In this document: piece by piece, positions 8,659 through 18,625 of the stretch | How the letters are laid out: the number at the start of each line of letters is the position of its first letter | Position numbering within the stretch: the stretch's first letter is position 1 | Source: CAVYVZ01 sp963772065 | GTDB lineage: Bacteria > Acidobacteriota > Vicinamibacteria > Vicinamibacterales > UBA2999 | Reading direction: 5' to 3' | NCBI GenBank assembly: GCA_963772065.1 | Contig: CAVYVZ010000011.1 | Location: 17,350-81,349 of the forward strand | DNA length: 64,000 bases | Notes under the pieces: model-generated | What the model was told of the DNA's origin: nothing | The model's database searches: none | The model's input: only the letters and a program-made list of their open reading frames with translations | Position numbers and translations under genes: made by a program

Positions 8659-9898
8659 GCGATAGCTTTCTCGAACGAGTCACGCCGGAGGTCCGCGGGC
8701 GACGACTGAACCGCCTGGCCGAGAATCGACTCGAGCTCTTCGGCGACGGCGGACCAGTCGTAGCGCGATGCCGTGGTCAGCGCCTGGTCTTCCAGGCGCC
8801 GCCGTTCGGGCGCGTCCTGAAGAACACGGGTGACGGCCGTGGCGAACTGATCCGCCGTATCCGCCAGCACGATGTCGCGGCCGTTGGTGACGTCGAGCCC
8901 TTCGGCGCCAATCGTCGTCGACACGACGGCCTTCGCCGCCGCCATCGCCTCGTAGATCTTCAAACGTGTACCGCCTCCGACGCGCAGCGGCACGACGAGA
9001 GCCGCGGCCCCGTGGAGGTACTCCACCACTGACGGTACGGTTCCCACGATCTCGATGCTCTCCGAGGCCAGGCGGCGAACGGGCAAGCCTGGATTGCGCC
9101 CAACGACCTGGAACCTCGCGCCGGGAACCGCGGCTCGTATCCGAGGCCAGATCGCGTCGACGAAATAGTGGACGCCGTCGATGTTCGGCTCCCAGTCCAT
9201 GGATCCGAGGAAGAGCACGACGGGTTCGGGCGAACTGTTCCGCACAGCTGGCTTGAACGCCTTCGTATCCACGCCGGTCGGCACGACGGAGATCCGCGAC
9301 GCGGCAGTCATTCCCGCCATGGCCGCCCTGTCTGCGTCCGACACGGCAAGGATGTGCGCGAATCGTCCGACCGCGACGCGCTCGTACCGCTCCATCTTCG
9401 CAGCTTCGAGACGATAGACGAGCCTCTTCAGCACGTGGCGCTCGGCAGCGGCCTGCCGTCGCCACAACATCGACTCCACGTTGTGCTGGAAGAGCACGGT
9501 CGGCGTCTGCAGCCGGCTTGGAAAGTTCATCGACGCGGACAGGAAGTCGCACACCAGCACGTCGAATCGTCCCGACCGATCCCAATGCGTCACAAGGCGG
9601 CTGACCTGCGGCGACGTGAACTTGCTGACGGCGTACGGCGCCCGCCGCAGTATTTTCGCGGCGTAGTCGAGCGCGCCCGCAGCGCCGGAGCCATCGGGTG
9701 CTCCCGTATGAACGGGTACAGCGTCCGGAAAAGCGCGCACGAGCTGCCGCTCGTAATCCACATCCCGCGCGCCACCGTAGTACCGAGGAGCGTTACGCGG
9801 CTTCGCGCGTCGAGCTCACGGAGGAGATTGAAGGACCGGATCTTCCCGCCAGTATCGACCGGCAGAAGCTTGCCGGCCTTCACCCAGAGGATCTTCAC
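8655..9898 (-). CDS. Family 4 glycosyltransferase, frameshifted at a GTAC site
   Basis: GT-B retaining glycosyltransferase of about 413 aa once repaired. The GTG at 9898 starts KILWVKAGKLLPVDTGGKIR, the typical start of this group. Near 9780-9783 a base is missing next to GTAC; restoring it gives YYGGARDVDYERQLVRAF, which joins both parts. Later motifs are LFQHNVESMLWRR, VSDADRAAM, VPTGVDTKAFKP, FLGSMDWEPNIDG and the donor site VPLRVGGGTRLKIYEAMAAAKAVVST. It is the first gene of a four-gene operon with the ATP-grasp, PHP and deacetylase genes. A sigma-54 site sits just upstream. Confidence 0.82.
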
Positions 9899-9913
9899 GA
9901 CCTCGGCGAGCTG

Positions 9914-9929
9914 AGCAATCGATGTGCCG
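9914..9929 (-). promoter_or_regulatory. Sigma-54 promoter for the GT4/ATP-grasp operon
   Basis: On the minus strand the site reads CGGCAC-ATCGA-TTGCT. Invariant GG (9928-9927) and GC (9916-9915) are 12 bp apart, and only the first base departs from TGGCAC-N5-TTGCW. Initiation about 12 nt downstream would fall near 9903, leaving about 5 nt before the GTG at 9898, so the mRNA would be almost leaderless. Confidence 0.6.
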
Positions 9930-10090
9930 CCGTAACGAGCGAGCGGATCTGGAAATCAAATGCCGTCGGCGGGGCAACAGGCCGACGGTGGGTAAGCGAT
10001 TTTCCCTCTAGTGGCGTCGCGATGCCCACGTCCGGCTGAGCCGTTGAGGCAAACGGGGCCTGGCAGGGCCCACGCGCCTGCTGAACAGCC

Positions 10091-10106
10091 GGGCAGATCC
10101 TTTGCA
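10091..10106 (+). promoter_or_regulatory. Sigma-54 promoter for the GT4-heparinase-amidotransferase operon
   Basis: GGGCAG-ATCCT-TTGCA keeps the GG (10092-10093) and GC (10104-10105) at RpoN spacing with a perfect -12 half. Predicted initiation is near 10117, about 17 nt before the ATG at 10134. It is divergent from the site at 9914, so one enhancer-bound activator in the 9930-10090 spacer could serve both operons. I saw no clear activator site. Confidence 0.5.
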
Positions 10107-10133
10107 GTCGGGACGGACGCGCGTCCCAGCCGT

Positions 10134-11270
10134 ATGCGTGTGTCCACGAATCCCCCCGCGTCCGAGCACCGCCTCCGCATTGCCATCGTGGCGGCGTCAC
10201 TGCGTATTCTTGGGGGCCAGGCCGTTCAGGCGCAGCGCCTCCTCGACGGCTGGAGCCACGATTCCAGCGTCCATGCCTGGCTGGTGCCGATTAATCCGGT
10301 TCCACGGGGGAAGCTCGCGGCGCTGGTCCGCGTGAAGTATCTGCGGACGGTCGTCACCCAACTTCTCTATTGGCCGCTTCTCCTGCGGGAGCTCAGGCGC
10401 GCGGACATCGTGCACGTCTTCTCTGCGTCGTACAGCTCGTTCGTCCTGTCGCCGCTTCCTGCCATCGCGGTTGCCAAGCTGTACGGCAAGCGCGTCATCG
10501 TGCACTACCACAGCGGCGAGGCGCCCGACCACTTGCGGCGGTCGGCCCTGGCGCGGTGGACGCTGAAGCGGGTGGATCGCAATGTCGTCCCGTCGACGTT
10601 TCTACGCGACGTGTTCGCCGGGTTCGACATCCCCGCCGATGTGGTGCCGAACACGATCGACGTGCGCCGATTTGCCTACCGCGTACGCGAGCCTCTCGCG
10701 CCGAGGCTGCTGTCCACGCGCAACCTCGAGCCCCTGTACAACGTCGCCTGCACGTTGAGGGCGTTCCGTCGCGTCCAGGAGCGCTATCCGGATGCGACGC
10801 TGACGGTCGTCGGCTACGGCTCGGACGCCACGCGGCTCGAGGAGATGGCCGCTGACCTCGGACTCAGAAACGTCGCCTTCACGGGACTCGTCGCGCCGGG
10901 CGCGATCCATAGCTACTACGCCGAGGCCGACATCTACGTCCAGACGCCCTCAATCGACAACATGCCCAACTCGGTCATCGAGGCGTTTGCCAGCGGACTG
11001 CCGGTCGTCGCCACACGCGTGGGCGGCGTGCCTGAGATTCTCACCCACGGTGTTCACGGGCTGCTGGCCGCCGACAACGACGACGAGGCAATTGCCGCGC
11101 ACGTCGTGCACCTGCTGGAACACCCCGACGAAGCGCGTCGGATGGCTGCTGCCGCGCACGAGAGTTGCTCCGCCGGCGAGTGGGCGCGGGTGCGCGAGGC
11201 CTGGCTCGCGGTGTATCGATCGCTTACCCCCGCCATCCTTCCACCGTACGTGCATGAAACGGTTCGATAG
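10134..11270 (+). CDS. Family 4 glycosyltransferase
   Basis: About 378 aa. Seen: LRIAIVAASLRILGGQAVQA near the start (acceptor-side glycine loop), VIVHYHSGEAPDHLR, VVPNTIDVRRFAYR, LSTRNLEPLYNVACTLRAF, VVGYGSDATRLEE and the donor-site segment SIDNMPNSVIEAFASGLPVV followed by ATRVGGVPEIL. That order is typical for retaining GT4 enzymes using nucleotide sugars. The ATG at 10134 fits the predicted sigma-54 start; an in-frame GTG at 10011 lies upstream of that promoter and is less likely. The 3' end overlaps the heparinase-like gene by 17 bp. Confidence 0.85.
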   Translation: MRVSTNPPASEHRLRIAIVAASLRILGGQAVQAQRLLDGWSHDSSVHAWLVPINPVPRGKLAALVRVKYLRTVVTQLLYWPLLLRELRRADIVHVFSASYSSFVLSPLPAIAVAKLYGKRVIVHYHSGEAPDHLRRSALARWTLKRVDRNVVPSTFLRDVFAGFDIPADVVPNTIDVRRFAYRVREPLAPRLLSTRNLEPLYNVACTLRAFRRVQERYPDATLTVVGYGSDATRLEEMAADLGLRNVAFTGLVAPGAIHSYYAEADIYVQTPSIDNMPNSVIEAFASGLPVVATRVGGVPEILTHGVHGLLAADNDDEAIAAHVVHLLEHPDEARRMAAAAHESCSAGEWARVREAWLAVYRSLTPAILPPYVHETVR

Positions 11271-13863
11271 GCTTCGGAGGATGTCGCGCCGGGAGATCGC
11301 GTGGCGAGCGCGCGCGGCGTTCCGGATGCAGCGAGACCGCGCGTTGTTTCGTCTTCGCAGGCCCACCTGGGATCGGTCGCGCCTGCAAGACGTCCTTTCG
11401 CAGGATCTCCTCGACCCGGTGCTGCTGGCGCACCTCCGTCGCCAGGACTGGGCCGCCGCGCAGCGCACGCTCTTCCGCGCGCTTCAGGCCAGGCCGCGGC
11501 TCTTCATCCTGGAGCCGCGCACCGCGCTTGAGCTCCGTCATGAGATCACGCGGAGGTGGCCAGGCGCTGCGGCCGACGCGTCGACGCGTGCCGACCGAAT
11601 CATGAGCGGCCGCTACGATCTGCTCGGATATCGCGGCCTGTCATTCGACACCGCCGACGGACGTCCCGACTGGCACTTCGATCCGGTGCACCAGCGTCAT
11701 GCACCGCGGCTGTTCTGGTCCGAGGTGCCGTTTCTCACACCCGAGGTCGGCGACCACAAGGTGATCTGGGAGCTGAATCGGCACCAGCACTGGATCGCGC
11801 TCGGACGCGCACTGTGGTTGACGCGCGATCGCCGCTACGGCTGGGCGATCGTGTCGGAGCTCGCGAGCTGGATCGACGGCAACCGGCCGTTGGATGGCGT
11901 CAACTGGACGAGCGCGCTCGAGCTCGGGTTCCGCTCGCTCTCGTGGATCTGGGCACTGCACTTCCTCCTTGCCGACACGGGAGAGGGAGCGGCCGGGCCG
12001 ACCCGCGCGCCGTGGCTCATCGATCTGCTGGTCGCGCTCGACCGCCAGCTCACGCACCTCGAGGAAAACCTGTCCTACTACTTCAGCCCGAACACGCACC
12101 TCACGGGCGAGGCCTTGGCGCTCTACGTCGCTGGCCTCTCGATGCCCGAGCTCGGCGCGTCCCGGCGCTGGACCGCGACCGGCCGCCGCATCCTCCTCGC
12201 CGAGATCGATCGGCAGATTGGCGGCGATGGCGGCCATGCCGAACGGTCGACGCACTACCACCGCTACACGCTCGACTTCTACCTCCTCGCGCTGCTCATG
12301 GCGGAGCGATCGAAGGACACCGAGGCGGTCGCACGGTTCACCGACGCCGCCACGCGGACGGCCGAGTTCGCACGCGCCATGGCCGACGATCACGGGCGCC
12401 TGCCCCTGATTGGCGACGACGATGGCGGCATGCTCTGGCCGATCGCGGGCCGCGCCTGTGACGACATCCGGGATTCGCTCGCGCTGGCGGCCGTCCTGCT
12501 CGGCCGGCCCGACTTTGCGCCGTGGGGCATACCCGAAGAAGTGTTCTGGATCGCGGGCCGGACCGCACTCGACCAGGAGCCGTTCATCAACGCCCATCGC
12601 ACCGACGCCGTGCCGACGGCGTCCCGGGCGCTGACCGATACGGGCTACGTCGTGGCTCGCGACGCAGCGGGCGGCCATCTCGTGTTCGACATCGGCGCAC
12701 ACGGCTACATGAACGGCGGACATGCGCATGCGGACGCCCTGTCGATCACGCTGGCCCTGCGTGGACGGCCGCTGCTGATCGATCCGGGCACGTCAACCTA
12801 CACGATGAACCCGGCCATCCGCGATCGTCTCCGCCGTACCGCGAATCACAACACCCTCACGCTCGACGGACAGTCAGCGTCCATCCCGTCCGGGCCGTTC
12901 CATTGGTACTCGCGCACCGACGCGCAAGCGGGCGCCTGGCGGCGCAACGCCCGGTTCGACTGGGCCGAGGGCTGGCATGACGGGTTCGGCGCCCATCGTC
13001 ATCGGCGCAACGTGTTCCGTGCCGGCGCCGGATGGCTGATCGTCGACGAAGTGCTCGGCCACGGCCGGCATGCGGCGGACCTGCACTGGCACTTCGATCC
13101 GGCGTGGAGCGTCGTGTCCGAGACGGCAACCACCCTTCGCGCGCACCACTTCGGTGATCACGCCTCGATCTGGATCGCGCACGACGCCGCCGTCGTGGCG
13201 CTGATGCACGGCGACGAGGAGTCGGGCCTCGGGTGGTTCGCGCCGGCATACGGCACGCTCATTCCGACGTGGACGGCGCGCATGTCGCAGGCGGGAACGG
13301 CGCCCTTTTCATTCGTGACGTGGTTCGCGGCGAGCGCCGTGCCTCCATCGCTCGCGCGGCTCGCCACGAACTGCGATCCCGGCGGGGGCGCCGCGATTGG
13401 CGTGAGCATTCTCCAGGAGGCCGTCACCTACATCACGATGGTACGCGGCGGCGAACCGGCCGTCCGCGACACGCGCAGCTGCGACGTCGGCCGCTATCAC
13501 ACCGATGCGCGGCTGCTGCACTACGCGTCGGCGGGCGGCCGCCTGCGCACGCTTGCCGCCTGCGATGCGCATCACGTGCTCGCGCTGCACGAAGGGTGGC
13601 TCAGCGTCGCATGCGACGCCCCGATGGCCGACTTGTCGATCGACGTCGCGGACGAGCGCATCGACGTCTGGTCCTCGTCACCCGGTCCGCGGCTGCGGAT
13701 CGAGGGCGCCCTCGTCGGGGCAAGCCATGCGATCGGGTTGAACGGCCGGACGCTCCCGGCCTACGCCTGGGAGCGCGCCGACTCCGTCGTTGCGTTTGGA
13801 TCGGACTGGGGAGAACCAGGAAGGACGCTGGCATGTGTGGCATCACCGGTTTCGCAGATCTGA
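11254..13863 (+). CDS. Heparinase II/III-family polysaccharide lyase-like protein
   Basis: About 869 aa. The N-terminal half is an alpha/alpha-toroid: DHKVIWELNRHQHWIALGRA, NWTSALELGFRSLSWIWAL, SPNTHLTGEALALY and GDGGHAERSTHYHRYTLDFY (catalytic Tyr/His region). The C-terminal half is a beta-sandwich with GYMNGGHAHADALSITLALR and IDPGTSTYTMN, the conserved H-x-H-x-D signature of the Hepar_II_III domain. No signal peptide is visible, which is common for the copies found inside exopolysaccharide loci, where they are thought to cleave or epimerise the polymer. The start overlaps the GT4 stop and the end overlaps the amidotransferase start by 31 bp, so all three are co-translated. An alternative ATG is at 11281. 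Confidence 0.83.
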   Translation: MKRFDRLRRMSRREIAWRARAAFRMQRDRALFRLRRPTWDRSRLQDVLSQDLLDPVLLAHLRRQDWAAAQRTLFRALQARPRLFILEPRTALELRHEITRRWPGAAADASTRADRIMSGRYDLLGYRGLSFDTADGRPDWHFDPVHQRHAPRLFWSEVPFLTPEVGDHKVIWELNRHQHWIALGRALWLTRDRRYGWAIVSELASWIDGNRPLDGVNWTSALELGFRSLSWIWALHFLLADTGEGAAGPTRAPWLIDLLVALDRQLTHLEENLSYYFSPNTHLTGEALALYVAGLSMPELGASRRWTATGRRILLAEIDRQIGGDGGHAERSTHYHRYTLDFYLLALLMAERSKDTEAVARFTDAATRTAEFARAMADDHGRLPLIGDDDGGMLWPIAGRACDDIRDSLALAAVLLGRPDFAPWGIPEEVFWIAGRTALDQEPFINAHRTDAVPTASRALTDTGYVVARDAAGGHLVFDIGAHGYMNGGHAHADALSITLALRGRPLLIDPGTSTYTMNPAIRDRLRRTANHNTLTLDGQSASIPSGPFHWYSRTDAQAGAWRRNARFDWAEGWHDGFGAHRHRRNVFRAGAGWLIVDEVLGHGRHAADLHWHFDPAWSVVSETATTLRAHHFGDHASIWIAHDAAVVALMHGDEESGLGWFAPAYGTLIPTWTARMSQAGTAPFSFVTWFAASAVPPSLARLATNCDPGGGAAIGVSILQEAVTYITMVRGGEPAVRDTRSCDVGRYHTDARLLHYASAGGRLRTLAACDAHHVLALHEGWLSVACDAPMADLSIDVADERIDVWSSSPGPRLRIEGALVGASHAIGLNGRTLPAYAWERADSVVAFGSDWGEPGRTLACVASPVSQI

Positions 13864-15731
13864 CGGCTTCCGCATCCCGCCCGGGGGACGCCGACCGATC
13901 GCGCATCACGACGATGTGCGGCGTGATGCGCCATCGCGGGCCGGACGATGAAGGCGTGCATCTCGAGCCGGGCGTCGGTCTGGGCATGCGGCGCCTGAGC
14001 ATCATCGATCTGTCCACCGGCAACCAGCCGATTCACAACGAGGACAAGACGATCTGGGTCGTGTTCAACGGCGAGATCTACAACTATCGCGAGCTGCGGC
14101 AGGCTCTCGACGCACGCGGGCATCGCTTCTACACCGCCTCCGACACCGAAACGATCGTTCACGGGTACGAGGAGTGGGGCGAAAAGGTGTTCGCGAAGCT
14201 GCGCGGCATGTTCGGGATCGCGCTCTGGGACGGCCGGACGCGGACATTGCTCCTGGCGCGCGATCGCGCCGGCATCAAACCGCTCTACTTCGCGCAGGCG
14301 GCCGGCCGTCTGTACTTCGGCTCCGAGGCGAAGTGCCTCCTCGTGAACCCGGAAGTCGACCGGCAGCTCGACGCGGCCGCCCTCGACCACTACCTTGCGT
14401 ACCAGTACACGCCGCGTGACGGCTCGATCTTCCGCGGGATCCACAAGCTGCGGCCCGGGCACTACCTCAAGGCGGCGGCAGGCTCCGTCACGACCGAGCA
14501 GTACTGGGAGCTTCCGGTCGATCGCGCGCGCCCCGCCAAGGAATGCGACGAGCGCGAAGTCATCGGAGAGCTGCGCAACGTCCTGGCCGACGCCGTGGAA
14601 TCGCACATGATGTCGGACGTGCCGCTCGGCGCGTTCCTCTCCGGCGGAATCGACTCGAGCCTCGTGGTGGCGCTCATGGCGCAGGCGTCGAGCCGGCCCG
14701 TCAAGACCTTCTCAATCGGCTTCGACGAGGCGCAGTTCGACGAGCTGCCGCACGCGCGGCGCGTGGCACAACACCTCGGCACCGATCACCACGAGCTCGT
14801 GGTGCGGCCGGACGCGCTCGGCATCCTCGATCGCGTCGTGTGGCACTTCGACGAGCCGTTCGCGGACTCGTCCGCGATTCCGACCTGGTATGTCTCGGAG
14901 ATGGCCCGCCGTCACGTCACGGTCGTGCTCTCGGGCGATGGCGGCGACGAGCTCTTCGGCGGATACACGCGGTACCTGCCGCACCCGCGCGTCGAGTCGT
15001 TCGATCGCCTCGCGCCGGGTGTGGGTCGCGCCATTGCCGCGGCCACCTGGCGTGCATTGCCCCACGGCGCGCGCGGAAAGAACTTCCTTCGTCACGTCGC
15101 GCGCGATCCCGAGGGCCGGTACGTCGATTCGATGACCTTCTACCATGCGGATGAGCGGCGGGCGCTCTTGTCGCCGATGCTTCGCGCGGAGATCGGCGAC
15201 TGGAACGCCGAGCGGCACTTCAGCGCACCATTCCAGCGTTTCCGTGGGTTGCCCCTTGAAGCGCAGCTGATGGCGTTCGACTTCGAGACGTATCTGCCCG
15301 AGGATTGCCTGGTGAAAGTCGATCGCATGAGCATGGCCCACTCGATCGAGTCCCGCGTGCCGCTCCTGGATCACCTCGTCATCGAGTTCGCGGCGTCGCT
15401 GCCGGCCGCGGTCAAGATGCCGGGCGGCCGGCTCAAGCACCTGCTGAAAGAGCTCGCCTTTACGCTCGTGCCGCGCGAGATTCTCGACCGGCCCAAGCAG
15501 GGCTTTGCCGTGCCCGTCGGGCAATGGTTCCGCGGCGCGCTGCGTGACGCGTTTGGCGACATTCTCGGCGCGCCTCTCACGCGCCAGCGCGGCTACTTCA
15601 ACTCAGCCTTCGTGGATCGGGTGGTCGCCGAGCATCTGTCCGGGCGCCGGGATCACACGACGAAGCTGTGGATGCTGCTCGTATTCGAGCTCTGGCATCG
15701 TCAGTACATCGATCACGCGGTCGCGGCGTGA
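13833..15731 (+). CDS. asnB: Asparagine synthetase-type glutamine amidotransferase 1, intact
   Basis: About 632 aa with both catalytic halves complete. The N-terminal glutaminase has the Cys nucleophile (MCGITGF), HRGPDDEG, FNGEIYNYREL and SDTETIVHGYEEWG. The synthetase half has the PP-loop FLSGGIDSSLV, SIGFDEAQFDEL, HFDEPFADSSAIPTW, SGDGGDELFGGY and CLVKVDRMSMAHSIESRVP. In free-standing genes this makes asparagine from aspartate, ATP and glutamine. In exopolysaccharide loci such enzymes are thought to amidate sugar carboxyls. The ATG was chosen because Cys must be residue 2. It is the last gene of the 10134 operon; the next gene has its own promoter. Confidence 0.87.
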   Translation: MCGITGFADLTASASRPGDADRSRITTMCGVMRHRGPDDEGVHLEPGVGLGMRRLSIIDLSTGNQPIHNEDKTIWVVFNGEIYNYRELRQALDARGHRFYTASDTETIVHGYEEWGEKVFAKLRGMFGIALWDGRTRTLLLARDRAGIKPLYFAQAAGRLYFGSEAKCLLVNPEVDRQLDAAALDHYLAYQYTPRDGSIFRGIHKLRPGHYLKAAAGSVTTEQYWELPVDRARPAKECDEREVIGELRNVLADAVESHMMSDVPLGAFLSGGIDSSLVVALMAQASSRPVKTFSIGFDEAQFDELPHARRVAQHLGTDHHELVVRPDALGILDRVVWHFDEPFADSSAIPTWYVSEMARRHVTVVLSGDGGDELFGGYTRYLPHPRVESFDRLAPGVGRAIAAATWRALPHGARGKNFLRHVARDPEGRYVDSMTFYHADERRALLSPMLRAEIGDWNAERHFSAPFQRFRGLPLEAQLMAFDFETYLPEDCLVKVDRMSMAHSIESRVPLLDHLVIEFAASLPAAVKMPGGRLKHLLKELAFTLVPREILDRPKQGFAVPVGQWFRGALRDAFGDILGAPLTRQRGYFNSAFVDRVVAEHLSGRRDHTTKLWMLLVFELWHRQYIDHAVAA

Positions 15732-15825
15732 GTAATCGGGTTCCCATCTACGCCCGTTCGCATTCCATCGACGCGCGTTTACTCACGTCCGAGCGAAGGG
15801 AATCGGCAAATTAGGGCAAATCTGC

Positions 15826-15841
15826 TGGCACTTCGCTTGCT
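15826..15841 (+). promoter_or_regulatory. Sigma-54 promoter, perfect consensus
   Basis: TGGCAC-TTCGC-TTGCT matches the RpoN consensus TGGCAC-N5-TTGCW at every fixed position (GG 15827-15828, GC 15839-15840). It lies in the 122-bp gap after the first amidotransferase. Predicted initiation near 15852 is 2-3 nt from the GTG at 15854, so the message would be essentially leaderless unless translation starts further in. Confidence 0.72.
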
Positions 15842-15853
15842 CAACTGGCGGCC

Positions 15854-17008
15854 GTGCGGCAGAGGCTCCCCGTCCCCATTGCGCTCGTCCTGAACAGCTT
15901 CAATGCGGGCGGGACCGAGCACCAGATGACCGAGCTCATCTGTCGCCTGGATCGACGCCTGTTCGACGTACATGTCGCCTGCCTTTCGAGTCGCGGGGTT
16001 CTCCGCGCGCGCCTCGAAGCCGCTTCTATCAACCCGACGGAGTTTCCGCTGCGCTCGCTGAAGTCGTTCGACACCGTTCGCCAGCTGCGCCGGTTCGTCC
16101 GCTGGTGCCAGGACCGGCAGGTGCGCGTCGTCCACGCCTGTGATTTCTACTCGAACGTCTTCGCGCTTCCGGCCGCGACGATCGCACGCGTGCCGATCCG
16201 CGTCGGCAGCCGGCGCGACGTGACGATCCCGGACCGGTCGCCGGGACAGATGCTGCTTCAGCGCCTCTCCTATCAGCTCGCGCACCGGGTGATCGCCAAC
16301 TCCTCGGCCGCGGCCGAGCGGCTGATCGAAGAGGGCGTGCATCCCGCGAAGGTCGTCACGATTTCCAACGGCCTCGACGTCGACCGCTTCGCGGCGCGAA
16401 AACATCGGGCCTCGCCGAGGGGGCCGCGGGTCGTGACAACCGTCGCGAATCTCCGCCCCGGCAAAGGCCACGACGTGCTGCTCAGGGCGGCCGCGCGCCT
16501 GGTCCGCCGGGTGCCTGGCATCCGGTTTCGAATCATCGGTGACGGCCCGCGGCGCCGCGATCTCCAGCGCCAGGCTGTGGCCCTTCGGATCTCGTCGCAC
16601 GTCGACTTCCTCGGGTATCGGAGCGACGTTCCGGAGTTGTTGCGCAGCAGCGACGTCTTTGCGCTGCCCTCGCTCATGGAGGCATCGCCGAACGCGCTGC
16701 TCGAAGCCATGGCAGCCGGCGTGCCCATCGTGGCCACACACGTCGGCGGCATCCCGGAAGCCATCGAGCACGAGCGCAGCGGCATCCTCGTGCCTCCTGG
16801 CGACGACCGTGCGCTGGCGGCGGGGATCGCGCGCCTGATGAAGCGGCCGCAGACTGCGGCGCGGCTGGCGGACGCGGCGCGACAGAGCGCGGCGTCGCGG
16901 TTCTCGTTCGATCGCATGGTGCGGGAGTTCCAGCAGCTCTACTTCGACGAGCTGGCGGCGCGGGTGGCGCCGGAGGCGCTGACGTGGGCGGCATCATCGG
17001 GAAACTGA
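15854..17008 (+). CDS. Family 4 glycosyltransferase
   Basis: About 384 aa. Seen: VPIALVLNSFNAGGTEHQMTEL (GT4 N-terminal glycine loop), RVPIRVGSRRDVT, VIANSSAAAERLIEEGV, VVTISNGLDVDRFAARK, TTVANLRPGKGHDVLLRAAA, RIIGDGPRRRDLQ and the donor motif PSLMEASPNALLEAMAAGVP followed by IVATHVGGIPEAIE. The start is GTG; no later start keeps the glycine loop. The 3' end overlaps the next gene by 25 bp. It is the first gene of the run 15854-22557 controlled by the consensus sigma-54 site. Confidence 0.86.
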   Translation: MRQRLPVPIALVLNSFNAGGTEHQMTELICRLDRRLFDVHVACLSSRGVLRARLEAASINPTEFPLRSLKSFDTVRQLRRFVRWCQDRQVRVVHACDFYSNVFALPAATIARVPIRVGSRRDVTIPDRSPGQMLLQRLSYQLAHRVIANSSAAAERLIEEGVHPAKVVTISNGLDVDRFAARKHRASPRGPRVVTTVANLRPGKGHDVLLRAAARLVRRVPGIRFRIIGDGPRRRDLQRQAVALRISSHVDFLGYRSDVPELLRSSDVFALPSLMEASPNALLEAMAAGVPIVATHVGGIPEAIEHERSGILVPPGDDRALAAGIARLMKRPQTAARLADAARQSAASRFSFDRMVREFQQLYFDELAARVAPEALTWAASSGN

Positions 17009-18625
17009 GCTTCGATCGACACGTTGCGATCTCGCACGCCACGGTGCAGCGGATGATCGACGCGGTCGCGCATCGAGGCGGCGGCGTCGCGCTCTGGCGG
17101 CGCGCGACCTACGTCGGCCCCGGCATCGCCCTCGCGTCCTGCGGTGACACGGCCGGCCCCGACCCGCACGCCGCACAAAACGAGACGGGAACCGTACGAG
17201 CGGTAGCGGACTCCGACTTGTCCAACGCGGCATCGCTCCGGTGCCTGCTCGAAGACCGCGGCCATGTCTTCCGAGGCTTCACCGACGCCGAGGTCATCGC
17301 GCACGCCTACCAGGAATGGGGCGACGCGTGCGTGGAACGCTTCGCGGGCGCGTTCGCGCTCGCCATCTGGGACGAGGTGACTCGTCGCCTCGGTACTGGC
17401 CCGGGATCCATTCGGCGTGCGGCCGCTCTGCTTCGCAATCCACGACCGCGGCATCGTCTTCGGCTCGGAGACGACCCCGCTCCTGCAGGATCCATCCGTG
17501 GGGCGTGAATGGCACGCGGAAGCCATTGACGCCTACCTCGCGCTCGGATACGTGCCGGCACCCTTCAGCATCTATCGGCGCATCAGCAAGCTCGAGCCCG
17601 CGCACATGCTCGTCGTCGAAGGCCGAAGGCTCACCACGCGGCGCTACTGGGACGTGTCGGACAGCGCGCACGGCCACGCGACGTTGCGCGAGGCGGTCGA
17701 CAGGCTCGAAGCGTCGATGCACGCGTCAGTTGCGGCGTCACGCGACGGCTCGAAGAACTGTGCGCTGATCTCGGGGGGCACGGCGTCGACGGCCCTCGCC
17801 GTGATGTTGCCGCGCGGCGACACCGCCGTGACGATCGGCGTCGAGCAGGACCCGTCGGATCTGGATCGGGTCTTCCGCACTGCGGCGCACCTCGGGCTGC
17901 GCTGCGCGATCGACGTTGCCGCCCCCGATCCCGTCGAGATCGTGCGGCAGCTGGCCTGCCACTTCGACGAGCCGGCCGCGGATCCGGCAGTCGTGTCCCA
18001 GTACGCGGTGTTCGCGGCCGCGCGACGGTATACGCACGCCGCTCTCACAGGTCATGGCGCCGCGGCCAGCTGCGGACGCGAGCACGCCGGGCCGCTCTTC
18101 GACGAGACGTTGCGCCGTCGACTCTACACGCGCCGCTTCGCCGCGCAGGTGCTCGACGGCCAGCCAATCGCGGGCCGCGCGCATGATGCCTGTGACGCGT
18201 TCGCCGAGCATCTCTTCGCGGTGGCGGATCGGACCGCATCCGCGGCAGGCCTGCGGCTCCGTCACCCGTTCGCGAATCGCGACCTCGCTGCGACGCCGGA
18301 CGCCGCGCTTCGCCAGGTTGTCGCGCGGCGTCTCCCGGCGTCGCTGCTCCCGCCCCCGCGCCAGGCCCGTCCGGATCCGAGGTGGCTTTCCAGGACGGTC
18401 CAGTCCCTCGTGCCGCATGTGTTGCTCGGGGAACGATTCGACACGCGCGGCATCATCAGCCGTCTGGCGCTCCAGGCCTTGTGGACCGAGCATCGGTGCG
18501 GTGACCGCGATCACGGGCGCCGGCTGTGGTCGCTCCTGATGCTGGAGTTCTGGGTCCGTGAATTCATCGACGGCGACGCGGCGGCGCACCCCGCCGGAAA
18601 CGCCGTTCTCGTGAGGGCAGCCTGA
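16984..18625 (+). CDS. Catalytically degenerate asparagine synthetase paralogue, frameshifted at GTAC
   Basis: About 546 aa after repair. The fold is that of the two neighbouring amidotransferases, but the key residues are gone. The N-terminus reads VGGIIGKLS, with Gly in place of the nucleophilic Cys2. The NGEIYN stretch is replaced by VADSDLSN. The PP-loop SGGxDS is SGGTAST and the GDGGDE motif is GHGAAASC. Structural segments remain (DAEVIAHAYQEWGDACVERF, LACHFDEPAADPAVVSQYA, SLLMLEFWVREFIDG). One extra G at the GTAC site near 17391-17396 breaks the frame; without it the text reads LVLARDPFGVRPLCFAIHD. The substitutions are independent of that indel. The start overlaps the GT4 gene and the stop overlaps the next gene (TGATG). 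It is probably a pseudoenzyme with a structural or regulatory role. Confidence 0.75.
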
